DNA from: Prolixibacter sp. NT017
GTDB taxonomy: Bacteria > Bacteroidota > Bacteroidia > Bacteroidales > Prolixibacteraceae
Assembly (NCBI RefSeq): GCF_009617875.1
Contig: NZ_BLAV01000001.1
Coordinates: 1,798,001 to 1,862,000, forward strand
DNA: 64,000 nt
Reading direction: 5' to 3'
Positions 8,105 through 16,786 of this stretch are shown here, in pieces (within the stretch, counting starts at the first letter, position 1; each line of letters starts with the position of its first letter). The position numbers and the translations under genes are program-made. The notes beneath the pieces are model-generated. The model ran no database searches and was not told the DNA's origin. It was given only the letters and a program-made list of their open reading frames with translations.

Positions 8105-8869
8105 CTACTTTTTCAGGTCTGATGAAACCTGCGTTAATTGCTCCACGTTGTAGCGAATCACATCCATTAATGTTTGGGTACCATGCGTTCCCGGAAAGTT
8201 GAGCAGCGATACCATTCGCGCATCGGGAAGTACTTCCTGCAACGGTTTTCCCACAGGGTTGTGTGCATTGTCAATGATTAGCACCGCATGAGTTTTGGCC
8301 ATATCAGCAATTTGACGTGCTTCAGGGGTAGCCGGGCCAAAAACGCCGGCAATCTTCAATCCGAGCTCTTTGGCCAGCGGCCGTTGGAAAAAGTGAACCA
8401 AAACCGGCTCTTCGAGCATTCCGTCCTGCTTCAGTGTTGCTTTAGCTTGGTTGATGACCGTTTCTATCTGTTTGAGGTTGGCTTCCGCTTGCTCTGTGGT
8501 TCCCAGCTTTTCTGCAATTTTCACGATCGATTTCCGAAGAGTTGACAAATCATAACGTGTATCGATCTGCAGCATTTTGTTTTCATCTACGTGTAAGCCT
8601 TTGCGCATCCGGTCGAGCATGGTTTCGTAACCAGCGTAAATAATCAGGTCGGCTTTCATCACGCGGGAAATGTCGCCCGGGCGTAACTCATATTCGGTGG
8701 GATGTTGCATCTTAAAAGGAGCGAGCACGGTGACATTCTTCGCTCCGGCAGCTTCAGCGAAAGCTGCGGTCCAGGCATTGGTGGCCACTACATTCTGCGC
8801 TTTCGCGGAAAATGAAAAGCCTATCAGCAATAGCAAAACAAGGAAACAACGGGTTGGTGAGAATTTCAT
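8105..8869 (-). CDS. metal ABC transporter substrate-binding protein (ZnuA/TroA type, divergent)
   Basis: 254 residues with a signal peptide ending SFSAKAQ. The cluster A-I fold is suggested by MQHPTEYELRPGDISRV followed by KADLIIYAGYE, and by VLVHFFQRPLAKELGLKIAG, which correspond to the first and third metal-binding His regions of ZnuA. The usual His-rich loop is absent and the second His motif (NPHxW) is not evident, so zinc specificity cannot be claimed; Mn, Fe or another ligand is possible. It is the first-encoded component of the adjoining ABC system only if transcription comes from the ATPase side: the gene order on the minus strand is ATPase, permease, binding protein. Confidence 0.8.
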   Translation of the reverse strand: MKFSPTRCFLVLLLLIGFSFSAKAQNVVATNAWTAAFAEAAGAKNVTVLAPFKMQHPTEYELRPGDISRVMKADLIIYAGYETMLDRMRKGLHVDENKMLQIDTRYDLSTLRKSIVKIAEKLGTTEQAEANLKQIETVINQAKATLKQDGMLEEPVLVHFFQRPLAKELGLKIAGVFGPATPEARQIADMAKTHAVLIIDNAHNPVGKPLQEVLPDARMVSLLNFPGTHGTQTLMDVIRYNVEQLTQVSSDLKK

Positions 8870-8881
8870 ATGTGAATTGAT

Positions 8882-9688
8882 TTATGATTTAAACCGTTTG
8901 TGATTCAGGTAAATGATGATGAAGACAACGGAAGCCATCAGTGCAACGCCGGAACTGGCAGGAATATCTATCGCCAGTGAGAGGAAAAATCCCGAAAGGG
9001 AAAAGATACCACCCCACAGGCACGACCAGATGATAACTCCGCGCAAACTTTTGGCATGAAGTGATGCAATCAATGCCGGCAAAAGAAGCAGGGCATCGAG
9101 CAGAAGTGCACCGATGAGTTTCATGGCAGCAGCAACGGTAATAGCCGTTAACAGAATGATGGTGTAGTATAATCTTCCTTCGTTTACACCGGAAGAGAAG
9201 GCGATTTCGCGATCGAAAAACACGGCACGAAGCTTTCTCCTGTATTGAAACTGAAAAGCCAGCAAAAGGCCTGAAAATGCCAATACGCCAATTACTTCAT
9301 GCCAGCTAAGCGCAAATAAACTTCCCCAAAGCAATGAGAGAGTGTCCTGTGCCGGAACATTGAATTTATAGATGAAGATGAAAGCCAGTGAAATGGAGAT
9401 GACCATCATGAACATGCTGATTTGCCCGGTATCGACCTGCATGGAGCGCGACGTTTTGGTCATCAGCAGTACCATGAGCAGGTTCACCAGCATAGTCGTC
9501 CAGAACGGATTGTACTGCATGGCCAAGGCAATGGCACCTCCCAGAATAGCGCCGTGCATCAGCATGAAGCGCAGCGGCAGCAGGTTCATGCGCAGCAGAT
9601 AGACGCCTGTTACCGGAAAGGTAAATCCGGCGAAAGCCAGTACCAGCAATCCTTTCAGAATAGGAGGGAGCGAAAGCATTTCTAACAT
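8882..9688 (-). CDS. metal ABC transporter permease (ABC-3 / ZnuB family)
   Basis: 268 residues with about eight membrane segments. The family hallmarks are the opening LPPILKGLLVLAFAGFTFPVTGVYLL, the MHGAILGGAIAL segment and KLIGALLLDALLLLPALIASL. This is the usual length and layout of ZnuB/MntB permeases that import divalent metals through the inner membrane. Its start overlaps the stop of the upstream ATPase gene by 7 bases, and 12 bases separate it from the binding-protein gene, so the three are translationally coupled. Confidence 0.88.
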   Translation of the reverse strand: MLEMLSLPPILKGLLVLAFAGFTFPVTGVYLLRMNLLPLRFMLMHGAILGGAIALAMQYNPFWTTMLVNLLMVLLMTKTSRSMQVDTGQISMFMMVISISLAFIFIYKFNVPAQDTLSLLWGSLFALSWHEVIGVLAFSGLLLAFQFQYRRKLRAVFFDREIAFSSGVNEGRLYYTIILLTAITVAAAMKLIGALLLDALLLLPALIASLHAKSLRGVIIWSCLWGGIFSLSGFFLSLAIDIPASSGVALMASVVFIIIYLNHKRFKS

Positions 9689-10701
9689 AGCTGACCTCCT
9701 TTTAACTCTTTGCGTGGCCAGTTCAGCTGATCGAGCCAGGCTGTTTCGTGCGAGACGAGTATCATCGTTGGTGCTTCGGTCGAGCTCAATTCGCTCAGCA
9801 ACTGCAGCAAGTCTTCTTTACCTCCTGAATCGAGAAATGAAGTCGGTTCATCGAACAGCAGCACGCGGGCATTCTGGCTGAGGCAACGAGCCAGTGAAAC
9901 CCGTTGTTTCTCTCCACCAGAAAGATTGTGATACGACTGTTTGGCCAGATGAAAACAGCCGGTTCGCCGCATGGCCAGTTCGACACGGTAGTTTAATTCT
10001 TTTGACGAAAGTTTCCGCTCACTCAATCCGATGGCAACCACTTCTTCTGCCGAAATGGGGAAGGTATTTTTCACATTTTCCTGGTGTACGTAACCAATCA
10101 GGCTCCGGTTGTGGCGCCAATCATTGCTTCCCACGAGGATGTCTCCTACGCGAATGGTTCCCTGCACGGGCTGAAGAAAACCCAGCAAGGTCCGCAGCAA
10201 CGTAGTTTTCCCGGTACCGTTGGCACCGTGAATAACCAGTTGTTCGCCTCTTCCCAGCTCCAGGCTTAAATTTTCGAGGATATTCTTACGACCAATATCT
10301 ACCGTCAGGTTTTCAATTTTGACGGGCAATCCCTGAACACGTCCGGCTCGCTTGCGCAGAAAAAGATAAGCATCGTCAATACTCATGGAATCGGTAATCA
10401 GGTCTTCCGTGCGACACTGAATCTGTTCTACCAACGTGTTGTACGAGAATTCGACCCCGTGCTTTTTGAATACCGGAATGGCTCTTTCACTAAGCAGTTC
10501 GACATGGCAGCGAGTGACTCCCAAACGAACCATTAGGCAGGCCGCTGCTTTTCCGGCAATCTTATCATTCACGAGAAGTTCAGAAGAGGGAATGTTTTTC
10601 TCTTTCAGAAAGTCTTCGAGCTCGAAAAGCGGATGCAGCCAGTGCTCATTGCTGGTAAAGATGGTTTCTTCTCCGTGCGTAACGATGAGTGAGTGTTCCA
10701 A
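9682..10701 (-). CDS. ABC transporter ATPase with N-terminal DUF1893 domain
   Basis: 339 residues, against about 250 for a normal ZnuC. Residues about 1-120 form a separate domain: SSELLVNDKIAGKAAACLMV and GVEFSYNTLVEQIQCRTED match the DUF1893 pattern, a small cytidine-deaminase-like fold of unknown function. From about residue 128 comes a complete ATPase: Walker A GANGTGKTT, signature LSGGEKQR, Walker B VLLFDEPTSF and a switch His in LVSHET. It overlaps the permease gene. The ATPase powers metal uptake; the extra domain may sense a ligand and gate the transporter, which is inference. Confidence 0.87.
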   Translation of the reverse strand: MEHSLIVTHGEETIFTSNEHWLHPLFELEDFLKEKNIPSSELLVNDKIAGKAAACLMVRLGVTRCHVELLSERAIPVFKKHGVEFSYNTLVEQIQCRTEDLITDSMSIDDAYLFLRKRAGRVQGLPVKIENLTVDIGRKNILENLSLELGRGEQLVIHGANGTGKTTLLRTLLGFLQPVQGTIRVGDILVGSNDWRHNRSLIGYVHQENVKNTFPISAEEVVAIGLSERKLSSKELNYRVELAMRRTGCFHLAKQSYHNLSGGEKQRVSLARCLSQNARVLLFDEPTSFLDSGGKEDLLQLLSELSSTEAPTMILVSHETAWLDQLNWPRKELKGGQLC

Positions 10702-10799
10702 TGGTCGTTAGTTTTGCCTGTCAAAATAAGACTTTTCGGGCAAAGCACAGAACGGGAATGGATGGAAAATAGATGAGATGTGAATTCCGGGCAACCGGA

Positions 10800-11570
10800 T
10801 TACATCAGCTTCAGTAGGTTTTGGGCAAATATTCCTATTCCGATAAGGATAATAAAAATAGAAAAGATGTAGCGAAGCCGCGCCTGATTGAGCCGTTTAG
10901 CATACCAGGCACCAATAATTCCGCCGAACGAACCTCCGACAACAAACACAGCACTCATCAAAAAATTAACCTCTCGTCCCTGGATAAGATAGCTGGCCAG
11001 TCCAAAGGTTCCGAAAAGAAAGATGATAAAAAGGGAAGTGGCAATGGCTTCTTTCATTTTCAGTCGGGCACCCAGGTACAGAGCCGGAACCAACAGGAAG
11101 CCGCCACCCACACCAAAGAAGCCACTGGCAAATCCGGTTACGAAGCCCAATGCTATAGTCCGGTAGTAGTTAATGCCCCCCGATTCAATTGGATCATCCG
11201 GGTTACCTGCCTTCTTCCGGGTCATCAGGTAGCCAATATAAATCATCAACAGGGCGAAGAAGAGTAGCAAGACCGGTCCTTTAAACTGCTTGTTGAGCAA
11301 AGCGCCCAAATAGGTGCTGACAATACCCGGAGCGGCCATGTAAATGGCGATACGAAACTTCACCAGCGATTGCCGCATGTAACTAACCGATGAAATCAAC
11401 GAGGTGACACCCACAGCAATCAATGAAGTTCCGATGGCTAAGTGAACATCCTGACCAACTAAATAAACCAATAACGGAACGGCCAGAATGGACCCGCCGC
11501 CACCGGTCATTCCCAAGGCGCCGCCCGATAATAATCCGCTTAAGAGGGCATAGACATACGGTAAAATCAT
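10800..11570 (-). CDS. TSUP-family sulfite/sulfonate exporter (TauE/SafE type)
   Basis: 256 residues, about eight membrane segments arranged as two repeats. Each repeat opens with the family's glycine-rich signature: GALGMTGGGGSILAVPLL near the N-terminus and GFASGFFGVGGGFLLVPAL in the middle. TSUP proteins export sulfite, thiosulfate or organosulfonates. Fifty bases upstream on the same strand lies a rhodanese, so the pair probably handles inorganic sulfur; the Qmo-like operon 5 kb away fits the same theme. Confidence 0.88.
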   Translation of the reverse strand: MILPYVYALLSGLLSGGALGMTGGGGSILAVPLLVYLVGQDVHLAIGTSLIAVGVTSLISSVSYMRQSLVKFRIAIYMAAPGIVSTYLGALLNKQFKGPVLLLFFALLMIYIGYLMTRKKAGNPDDPIESGGINYYRTIALGFVTGFASGFFGVGGGFLLVPALYLGARLKMKEAIATSLFIIFLFGTFGLASYLIQGREVNFLMSAVFVVGGSFGGIIGAWYAKRLNQARLRYIFSIFIILIGIGIFAQNLLKLM

Positions 11571-11620
11571 GGTTTATAATGTTGAGTCAGAGATGTTATT
11601 AGACCATCAGGATTTGAATT

Positions 11621-11971
11621 TCATTTTGCTGCTTCCCGAACGTTGATCGGAAGTCCGCTTTGTGCCCAGCTGATGATTCCGTTTTTCAGGTTGATAACGT
11701 TGCTGTAATTTTGTTCTGTCAGGAACCAGGTAACCTGGTAACTGCGTGAACCACTCCGGCAACCGACAATTACATCCTTGTCGCGCGGAATTTCGTCCAG
11801 CCGGGTGCCGAATTCGCTGATGGGTATCACCATTACATTGTCAACGCCAAAAGCAACCTGGTCAATTTCTTCCCACTCGCGAACGTCCATCAAGATAGCA
11901 CCATTTTTGATTTTCTCGTAGGCGGTTGCTGCGTCTACTTCTTTAATTCCTTTTTCGATTCTGCGATTCAT
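11621..11971 (-). CDS. single-domain rhodanese-like sulfurtransferase
   Basis: 116 residues from the ATG at 11971; an upstream ATG at 11998 adds nine residues (MLNYLISNT) that are not part of the fold. Rhodanese features are ILMDVREWEE and the active-site loop GCRSGSRSYQ, in which the Cys carries a persulfide. No signal peptide with the shorter start, so it is cytoplasmic. It is followed on the same strand by the TSUP exporter, suggesting coupled sulfane-sulfur or thiosulfate handling. Confidence 0.9.
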   Translation of the reverse strand: MNRRIEKGIKEVDAATAYEKIKNGAILMDVREWEEIDQVAFGVDNVMVIPISEFGTRLDEIPRDKDVIVGCRSGSRSYQVTWFLTEQNYSNVINLKNGIISWAQSGLPINVREAAK

Positions 11972-12447
11972 GGTATTTGAAATTAAATAATTCAACATGG
12001 GTCATTGATAAACAACCGGTTTCAGTGCAAGCAGATTTAATTTCACAGGATTGGTTAGCGGATGGTAGCAAAGTCGTTTGACGGGCTTTGGGTTCTTCAG
12101 TTCCAATACAAAATAAAGGCTGCAGGATAAGGAATGCAAATTGTAAATTGTTATTTCCTATAACCGGATGTTATCGGCTTTCATTTGGTCGCTCAACTAC
12201 AAAATTTATTGGTTGTTATTTAAATCATCGATGCCAAGTGCACATAATGTGTTGTCAGAGCTTTTCAAAGAAGAACTTAAAACAAGGGCGGATGGAGTTG
12301 TTTTCTGAAACAAAATTCAATTTGTTGCATAAAAGGACAGGTGTCTTGTTTTAATGTGCATCCTTTACGGGAAGATAGTGTAGTTGAAATCCATTTAATA
12401 CTTTGATAGATAACAGATGATTTTGAATGTGAATTAGCAAATAGAAT
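11972..12447. other. intergenic region with no recognised gene
   Basis: About 475 bases between divergently transcribed genes. The sequence is AT-rich, has stops in all frames and shows no tRNA-like or strong terminator structure. A weak promoter-like TACTTTG about 12398-12404 may serve the downstream outer-membrane gene. Confidence 0.5.
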
Positions 12448-13194
12448 ATGATGAAAGGAAGAGTTCAAAGGTCAGTTGTTGGTGCGTGTATATTGCTATT
12501 TTCAGGAAGTTATCAGGCTTATGCCGGTCCGCCTTTCAAGACTGACGATCCCGTGCCGGTTCCATTAGGGCATTGGGAATACTATGTATCTTCCGTCAGC
12601 ACGTATGAGTCCACATCCTGGTCCGGGACACTTCCTCATTTTGAAGTAAATTATGGCCTTATCCCTCACATGCAGGTTCATCTGTTGGTTCCGCTGAATT
12701 ATTCAACTGACTCGCACCAACAAACGCAATTTGGATATGCTGATACCGAACTGGGGATGAAGTATTGTTTTCTGAAAGAAACAAAGAACCGGCCACAAGT
12801 GGGGGTTTTCCCGATTGTGGAAGTTCCTACCGTGAAGAACAACACGTTTAGCAACGGCAAGGTGAAAACATTTTTGCCGGTGTGGGCCCAGAAGTCGTGG
12901 AACAAACTAACGACCTACGGGGGTGTGGGCTACCAGATTAATCCGGGTACGGGAAACCGGAATTCGACGTTTGCCGGCTGGGAGATGCAGTACGATTTTT
13001 CCAAAACGGTGACCCTTGGCGGGGAAATTTACTTCCAATCGGCCGGTACAGACGAAAGCCAATCGACCACAGGTTTCGATTTGGGAGGTTTTGTTAACTT
13101 TAGTGAGAAAACCCATTTGCTGTTTTCAGTAGGGCACAGTGTTGCTCATGCGAGTATCTTTAGTTCGTATCTGGGGCTGCAGTGGACCATTTAA
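12448..13194 (+). CDS. outer-membrane beta-barrel protein (phenol MetA-pathway / transporter-like)
   Basis: 248 residues. The signal peptide ends at YQAYAGPPF, and GPPFKTDDPVPVPLGHWEYY is the typical start of the predicted MetA-pathway barrel family (PF13557-like). The remainder alternates short polar and aromatic strands and ends in LGLQWTI, consistent with an outer-membrane barrel. Its substrate is unknown. The stop codon is followed within a dozen bases by a tandem-repeat array. Confidence 0.75.
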   Translation: MMKGRVQRSVVGACILLFSGSYQAYAGPPFKTDDPVPVPLGHWEYYVSSVSTYESTSWSGTLPHFEVNYGLIPHMQVHLLVPLNYSTDSHQQTQFGYADTELGMKYCFLKETKNRPQVGVFPIVEVPTVKNNTFSNGKVKTFLPVWAQKSWNKLTTYGGVGYQINPGTGNRNSTFAGWEMQYDFSKTVTLGGEIYFQSAGTDESQSTTGFDLGGFVNFSEKTHLLFSVGHSVAHASIFSSYLGLQWTI

Positions 13195-13206
13195 CCGATG
13201 GCCCCG

Positions 13207-13563
13207 GGCAGCGAAAACCGCGTAAAACCTGGTGCAGAGATGAACCGAAATGGCGCAGACATGATCGCGGGGCGTGCAAACTACCCGGCGACTGACGCAA
13301 TGGCAGCATCGGGTGACGCAAAGTCAGTCGGCGGCAAAGAAATAAACACCGTGAGCCGCGCAAACTACCCGGCTGGCAAAGAAAACTACCCGGTGCGCAG
13401 CGCAAACTACTTGGCGAGCAAGGAAAACAACTCCGGCCCCCGCGCAACGAACACGCGGCTTGAAGAAATCAACTCCGGGCGCCGGTAAACGAACGTTGCG
13501 CCGGAAGATGAACCGGAACGTGGGACCGCAACCGGAAGCTGTCGCACAGAAAAGGTGTTTCGG
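13207..13563 (+). repeat. array A: about 17 degenerate 21-bp tandem units
   Basis: Cutting the sequence every 21 bases from 13207 lines up a repeating unit without a single indel. Positions 7-9 are GCA or GAA in nearly every unit and the second half tends to AACTACCCGG (for example units at 13270, 13354, 13375 and 13396). Units differ by many substitutions. An open plus frame (13198-13488) reads the array as heptads, but open frames are expected from a 21-bp period. The array fills the gap between the outer-membrane gene and the DUF1579-like gene. It is not CRISPR: units are contiguous and have no unique spacers. Confidence 0.8.
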
Positions 13564-13648
13564 TTGTGTCCGATACGATAACAGCCGGACCGAAAGCGCT
13601 TTCACCGGCCACCAATTCATGGTAATAATCAATTAAAAATAACCTCAT

Positions 13649-14074
13649 ATGCCTGCACGAATGATGAACCGTTTTAACTTTTTACTTGGCGAATGGAACC
13701 TGGCTTACACCATCCCGGAAAGCAGTTTGAGCTCGGCCGGAACCGACACCGGCGTGGGTAAATTTACCAAAGAGATGAACAGCCGCTACGTGGTGTTCGA
13801 TTATGCCACTGCCTCCGGCGGCGAGGCCAAGGGAATTTTTGCTTGGGACGAAAAAACGGAGATTTACCGCTACTGGTGGTTCGAAAATTCGGGTAACTTC
13901 CTGGATGCCTCCTGTGAGTTCCTGGATGATGATACCCTGGCCATGAACTGGCACAACACGCTGCTGGTACAAACCTTTACCCGGGTGAGTGAGGACAAAG
14001 TCATCCTGAAAATGGAGTACCCGGTGGTTGGCGGCGGTTATGAGTTGATTATGGAGGTGGTTTTTACACGCTGA
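13649..14074 (+). CDS. DUF1579-like lipocalin-type protein
   Basis: 141 residues without signal peptide. FNFLLGEWNLAYTIPES at the N-terminus resembles the opening of DUF1579-type and related calycin proteins. FAWDEKTEIYRYWWFENSG and the regular alternation that follows also fit a small beta-barrel. No enzyme residues are recognised. It lies 34 bases before an SRPBCC gene on the same strand, so two small ligand-binding-fold proteins may be co-transcribed. Confidence 0.7.
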   Translation: MPARMMNRFNFLLGEWNLAYTIPESSLSSAGTDTGVGKFTKEMNSRYVVFDYATASGGEAKGIFAWDEKTEIYRYWWFENSGNFLDASCEFLDDDTLAMNWHNTLLVQTFTRVSEDKVILKMEYPVVGGGYELIMEVVFTR

Positions 14075-14107
14075 AAGCTTTATAACTGGTAACTAATACT
14101 GATAAAA

Positions 14108-14581
14108 ATGGAATTTCAGGGAATTCAGGTATCCAAAACCTACCAGCAAATTAACCTGGCCGCACCGAAAGAGGTCTTTCCGTTGCTCTGCCCGGTAAGG
14201 AAAAAAGACTGGCTTGACGGCTGGGATTACACCATGATTCACTCGGAATCGGGGTTGATAGAAGAGGGTTGCGTTTTTTCGACGCCACATCACGGTCAGC
14301 ACGACACCATTTGGTATGTGACGGTTTATGATAAAATCAACTTCAAAATCGAATTTGTCCGGGTTACCCCGGAAGAAGAGGTTGTTCGAATCAATATCCG
14401 ATTAAACGGAAGGGAAGACGGAACAACCACATCCCGGATTTCTTATCAGTATACTGCCTTGAACGACCAGAAAAATGAGTGGCTCAAAACGAAATTCGAA
14501 GACAGTTTCCGCGGAAGCATGATTTGGTGGGAGAAGGCTATCAACCATTATTTAAGAACCGGTGAAATGCTGAAGAAATAA
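14108..14581 (+). CDS. SRPBCC/START-like domain protein
   Basis: 157 residues. The pattern YQQINLAAPKEVFPLLCPVRKKDWLDGWDY followed by GCVFSTPHHGQHDTIW and the late helix WLKTKFEDSFRGSMIWWEKAINHYL matches the SRPBCC helix-grip fold that binds hydrophobic ligands. No catalytic residues identified. It has the same orientation as the DUF1579-like gene upstream and the YrhK-like gene downstream. Confidence 0.75.
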   Translation: MEFQGIQVSKTYQQINLAAPKEVFPLLCPVRKKDWLDGWDYTMIHSESGLIEEGCVFSTPHHGQHDTIWYVTVYDKINFKIEFVRVTPEEEVVRINIRLNGREDGTTTSRISYQYTALNDQKNEWLKTKFEDSFRGSMIWWEKAINHYLRTGEMLKK

Positions 14582-14663
14582 CCCATCAATCGAGTTTTCT
14601 TTCGGCGAATTGTTCGCATTTCATTACTTTGGCAGACCAGAAAATAGAAAATCAGCCAAGGGT

Positions 14664-15401
14664 ATGCCGCATCTGTTTACCAATCGCCCCCGACAACACA
14701 ATCTTTTTATTGACGAACCCGCCGGCTCGAGGCATTTTAGCTGGGAGTCGGTCAACTCGGTTTTGTATTTGCTGGGCGGGCTCACCTTTGTTCTGGGCAG
14801 CATTTTCTTCCTGCCGAAGTACGCGCACTATGCCAATACCGGCGCGTGGATCTTCTTTGGTGGCTCGCTGGTTTACCTCATTGTGACGGTTCACGATTTG
14901 TTCGAAGCTTCTGCTTACCTGCGAAGCCGCGAGAATGCTTCGTTTTGGGAGCGAATAGAATTGTTTGCCGCTGTGGTTTATGTTTCCGGAACGGTGCTGT
15001 TTATCGTCGGGAGTTTGTTTTTTCTTTCGCAAATTGATTTTGTTGTGGCCGGAAGTTGGTGTTTTATCTGGGGAAGCCTGCTTTTCCTGGTTGGGGCTTT
15101 CATCAATGTCATTCAGATTATCCAGGCCGGCTCGCTGTTTACCCTTCAGTTAATGAATGCCACTGCCATCTGTTTCACCATCGGGGCTGTTATCTTCTTA
15201 CTGGCCTCGGTTCCTTATCTATGGAGTCACAAGCAAACCGCTTTTCAGCAGAAGCTTTACAGCTACATGGCCTGGGAATACATTGTAGGCAGTATTTTCT
15301 TTTTAACGGGAGGAATCTTCAATTTTTACCGCTCGTACCTGGCGAATAATCACTACAGGCGGCAGGAAAAACGGGAAGCAGTTTACAGCGAAGACCGGTA
15401 G
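14664..15401 (+). CDS. YrhK-like membrane protein with repeated four-helix units
   Basis: 245 residues from the ATG at 14664; an upstream TTG at 14610 would add 18 residues but overlaps a promoter-like ATTACTTTGG. The segment WESVNSVLYLLGGLTFVLGSI followed by GAWIFFGGSLVYLIVTVHDL is the YrhK domain pattern, and a related pattern repeats at VAGSWCFIWGSLLFLVGAF and in the last helices. About eight membrane segments in total. Function of YrhK domains is unknown. Confidence 0.72.
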   Translation: MPHLFTNRPRQHNLFIDEPAGSRHFSWESVNSVLYLLGGLTFVLGSIFFLPKYAHYANTGAWIFFGGSLVYLIVTVHDLFEASAYLRSRENASFWERIELFAAVVYVSGTVLFIVGSLFFLSQIDFVVAGSWCFIWGSLLFLVGAFINVIQIIQAGSLFTLQLMNATAICFTIGAVIFLLASVPYLWSHKQTAFQQKLYSYMAWEYIVGSIFFLTGGIFNFYRSYLANNHYRRQEKREAVYSEDR

Positions 15402-15459
15402 AATTGAGCAATCATCCGTTTTTCTGACATCCATCACATCCCTTCGTTGTTTGCTTCTT

Positions 15460-15467
15460 TATCTTTG
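15460..15467 (+). promoter_or_regulatory. Bacteroidota -7 promoter box for the PLP decarboxylase gene
   Basis: TATCTTTG is a full TAnnTTTG match, 20 bases before the ATG. A -33 TTG at the expected 17-22 base spacing is not obvious. Confidence 0.5.
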
Positions 15468-15487
15468 TTCCGGATAAAAATTGGACT

Positions 15488-16726
15488 ATGCGATATTGGA
15501 AAAAGCTAACCGGAAATGAGATTAGGGAGCGCGTATTTGGCGCCCTGAACCGGAATGTCAATTATAAAGAGCGAACTACGCTGGGAATTCCGGCTTCGCA
15601 CCTCGATGAAAATGTGTTTAACCAGGATGCCACTTACCTGAAAGATGCGCCGTTTCTGTCGGCCATGGTGCACAATCCGAACCATATTGGCTGTCATACA
15701 TTGGGCGATTCGGAGCAGTTTTTTGCCGGAACGCAGCAGATCGAGCGCGAATTAATTGCGCTGGTAGCCGAAGATATTCTGAAAGGTGAGCCGGATGCAC
15801 AGGATGGTTACATTGCTTCCGGAGGAACGGAAGCCAACATGCAGGCTATCTGGATTTACCGCAATTTTTTCTTACGCGAAAAAGGAGCGAAGAACAGTGA
15901 GATTGCTATTCTCTGCTCGGCCGATTCACACTACTCGATGCCGAAAGCCGGTAACATCATGAACTTGCCGGTAATTTCTGTTCCCGTCGATGATACCACC
16001 CGCGAAATCCAACCCGAAGTGCTGGATCAAAAGCTGGAGGAGGCGAAAGCCAACGGAATCGGCTATTTTATTGTGGTTTCGAATATGATGACCACCATGT
16101 TCGGTTCGGTCGATAAAATCGATACCTATGTCAATGCACTGAAAAAAGCCGGCGTCGAATACAAGATTCACATCGATGGTGCATATGGTGGGTTCGTTTA
16201 TCCGTTCAGTACGGCCGATGAGGATTTGACTTTCCGGAATCCGGAGATTACCTCATTCACGCTGGATGCACACAAGATGGTGCAGGCTCCGTTCGGTACC
16301 GGTGTTTTTCTTATCAGGAAAGGCTGGATGAAATATGCTACCACCGAGGAGGCGCAGTATGTTCAGGGAATGGACGCTACCATCATCGGAAGCCGTTCCG
16401 GCGCCAATGCCATCGCCGTTTGGATGATTCTGCAGACTTACGGCCCTCACGGTTGGTTTGAGAAGATTCACATTCTGAATTACCGCACCGAATGGCTTTG
16501 TAATCAGTTGGAAGAATTGAATGTGCCCTTTTACCGAAATCCGTCATCGAACCTGGTGACCATGCGGGCCGCCAGTATTCCGGTCGAACTGGTCGAAAAA
16601 TATGGTCTGGTTCCCGATAGTCACCACGCGCCGAACTGGTTCAAAATTGTGGTAATGGAACATGTTACCGTCGATCATTTGCTGCCGTTTGTGGAAGATT
16701 TAAAAGCACATTTGGCAGGTAAGTAA
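15488..16726 (+). CDS. pyridoxal-phosphate-dependent group II amino-acid decarboxylase
   Basis: 412 residues. YIASGGTEANMQAIWIYRNF and SADSHYSMPKAGNI bind the cofactor; HIDGAYGGFVYPF supplies the Asp that contacts the pyridine nitrogen; SFTLDAHKM gives the Schiff-base Lys at about residue 263. Length and motifs fit histidine, tyrosine (MfnA-like) or aspartate decarboxylases, and the sequence does not settle the substrate. The product would be an amine or beta-alanine. It has its own promoter box and stands alone. Confidence 0.88.
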   Translation: MRYWKKLTGNEIRERVFGALNRNVNYKERTTLGIPASHLDENVFNQDATYLKDAPFLSAMVHNPNHIGCHTLGDSEQFFAGTQQIERELIALVAEDILKGEPDAQDGYIASGGTEANMQAIWIYRNFFLREKGAKNSEIAILCSADSHYSMPKAGNIMNLPVISVPVDDTTREIQPEVLDQKLEEAKANGIGYFIVVSNMMTTMFGSVDKIDTYVNALKKAGVEYKIHIDGAYGGFVYPFSTADEDLTFRNPEITSFTLDAHKMVQAPFGTGVFLIRKGWMKYATTEEAQYVQGMDATIIGSRSGANAIAVWMILQTYGPHGWFEKIHILNYRTEWLCNQLEELNVPFYRNPSSNLVTMRAASIPVELVEKYGLVPDSHHAPNWFKIVVMEHVTVDHLLPFVEDLKAHLAGK

Positions 16727-16786
16727 TCTGCGTTTTCCGGACGAATGAGCGGATAAAGTTTGTATTTTAGACGGAAATTCATTGCC

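Noticed and set aside
13198..13488. 96-residue plus-strand reading frame in array A
   Set aside because: It simply reads the 21-bp repeats as heptads. Period 21 keeps a frame open once it is open, the composition is low-complexity, and the array continues past the stop codon.
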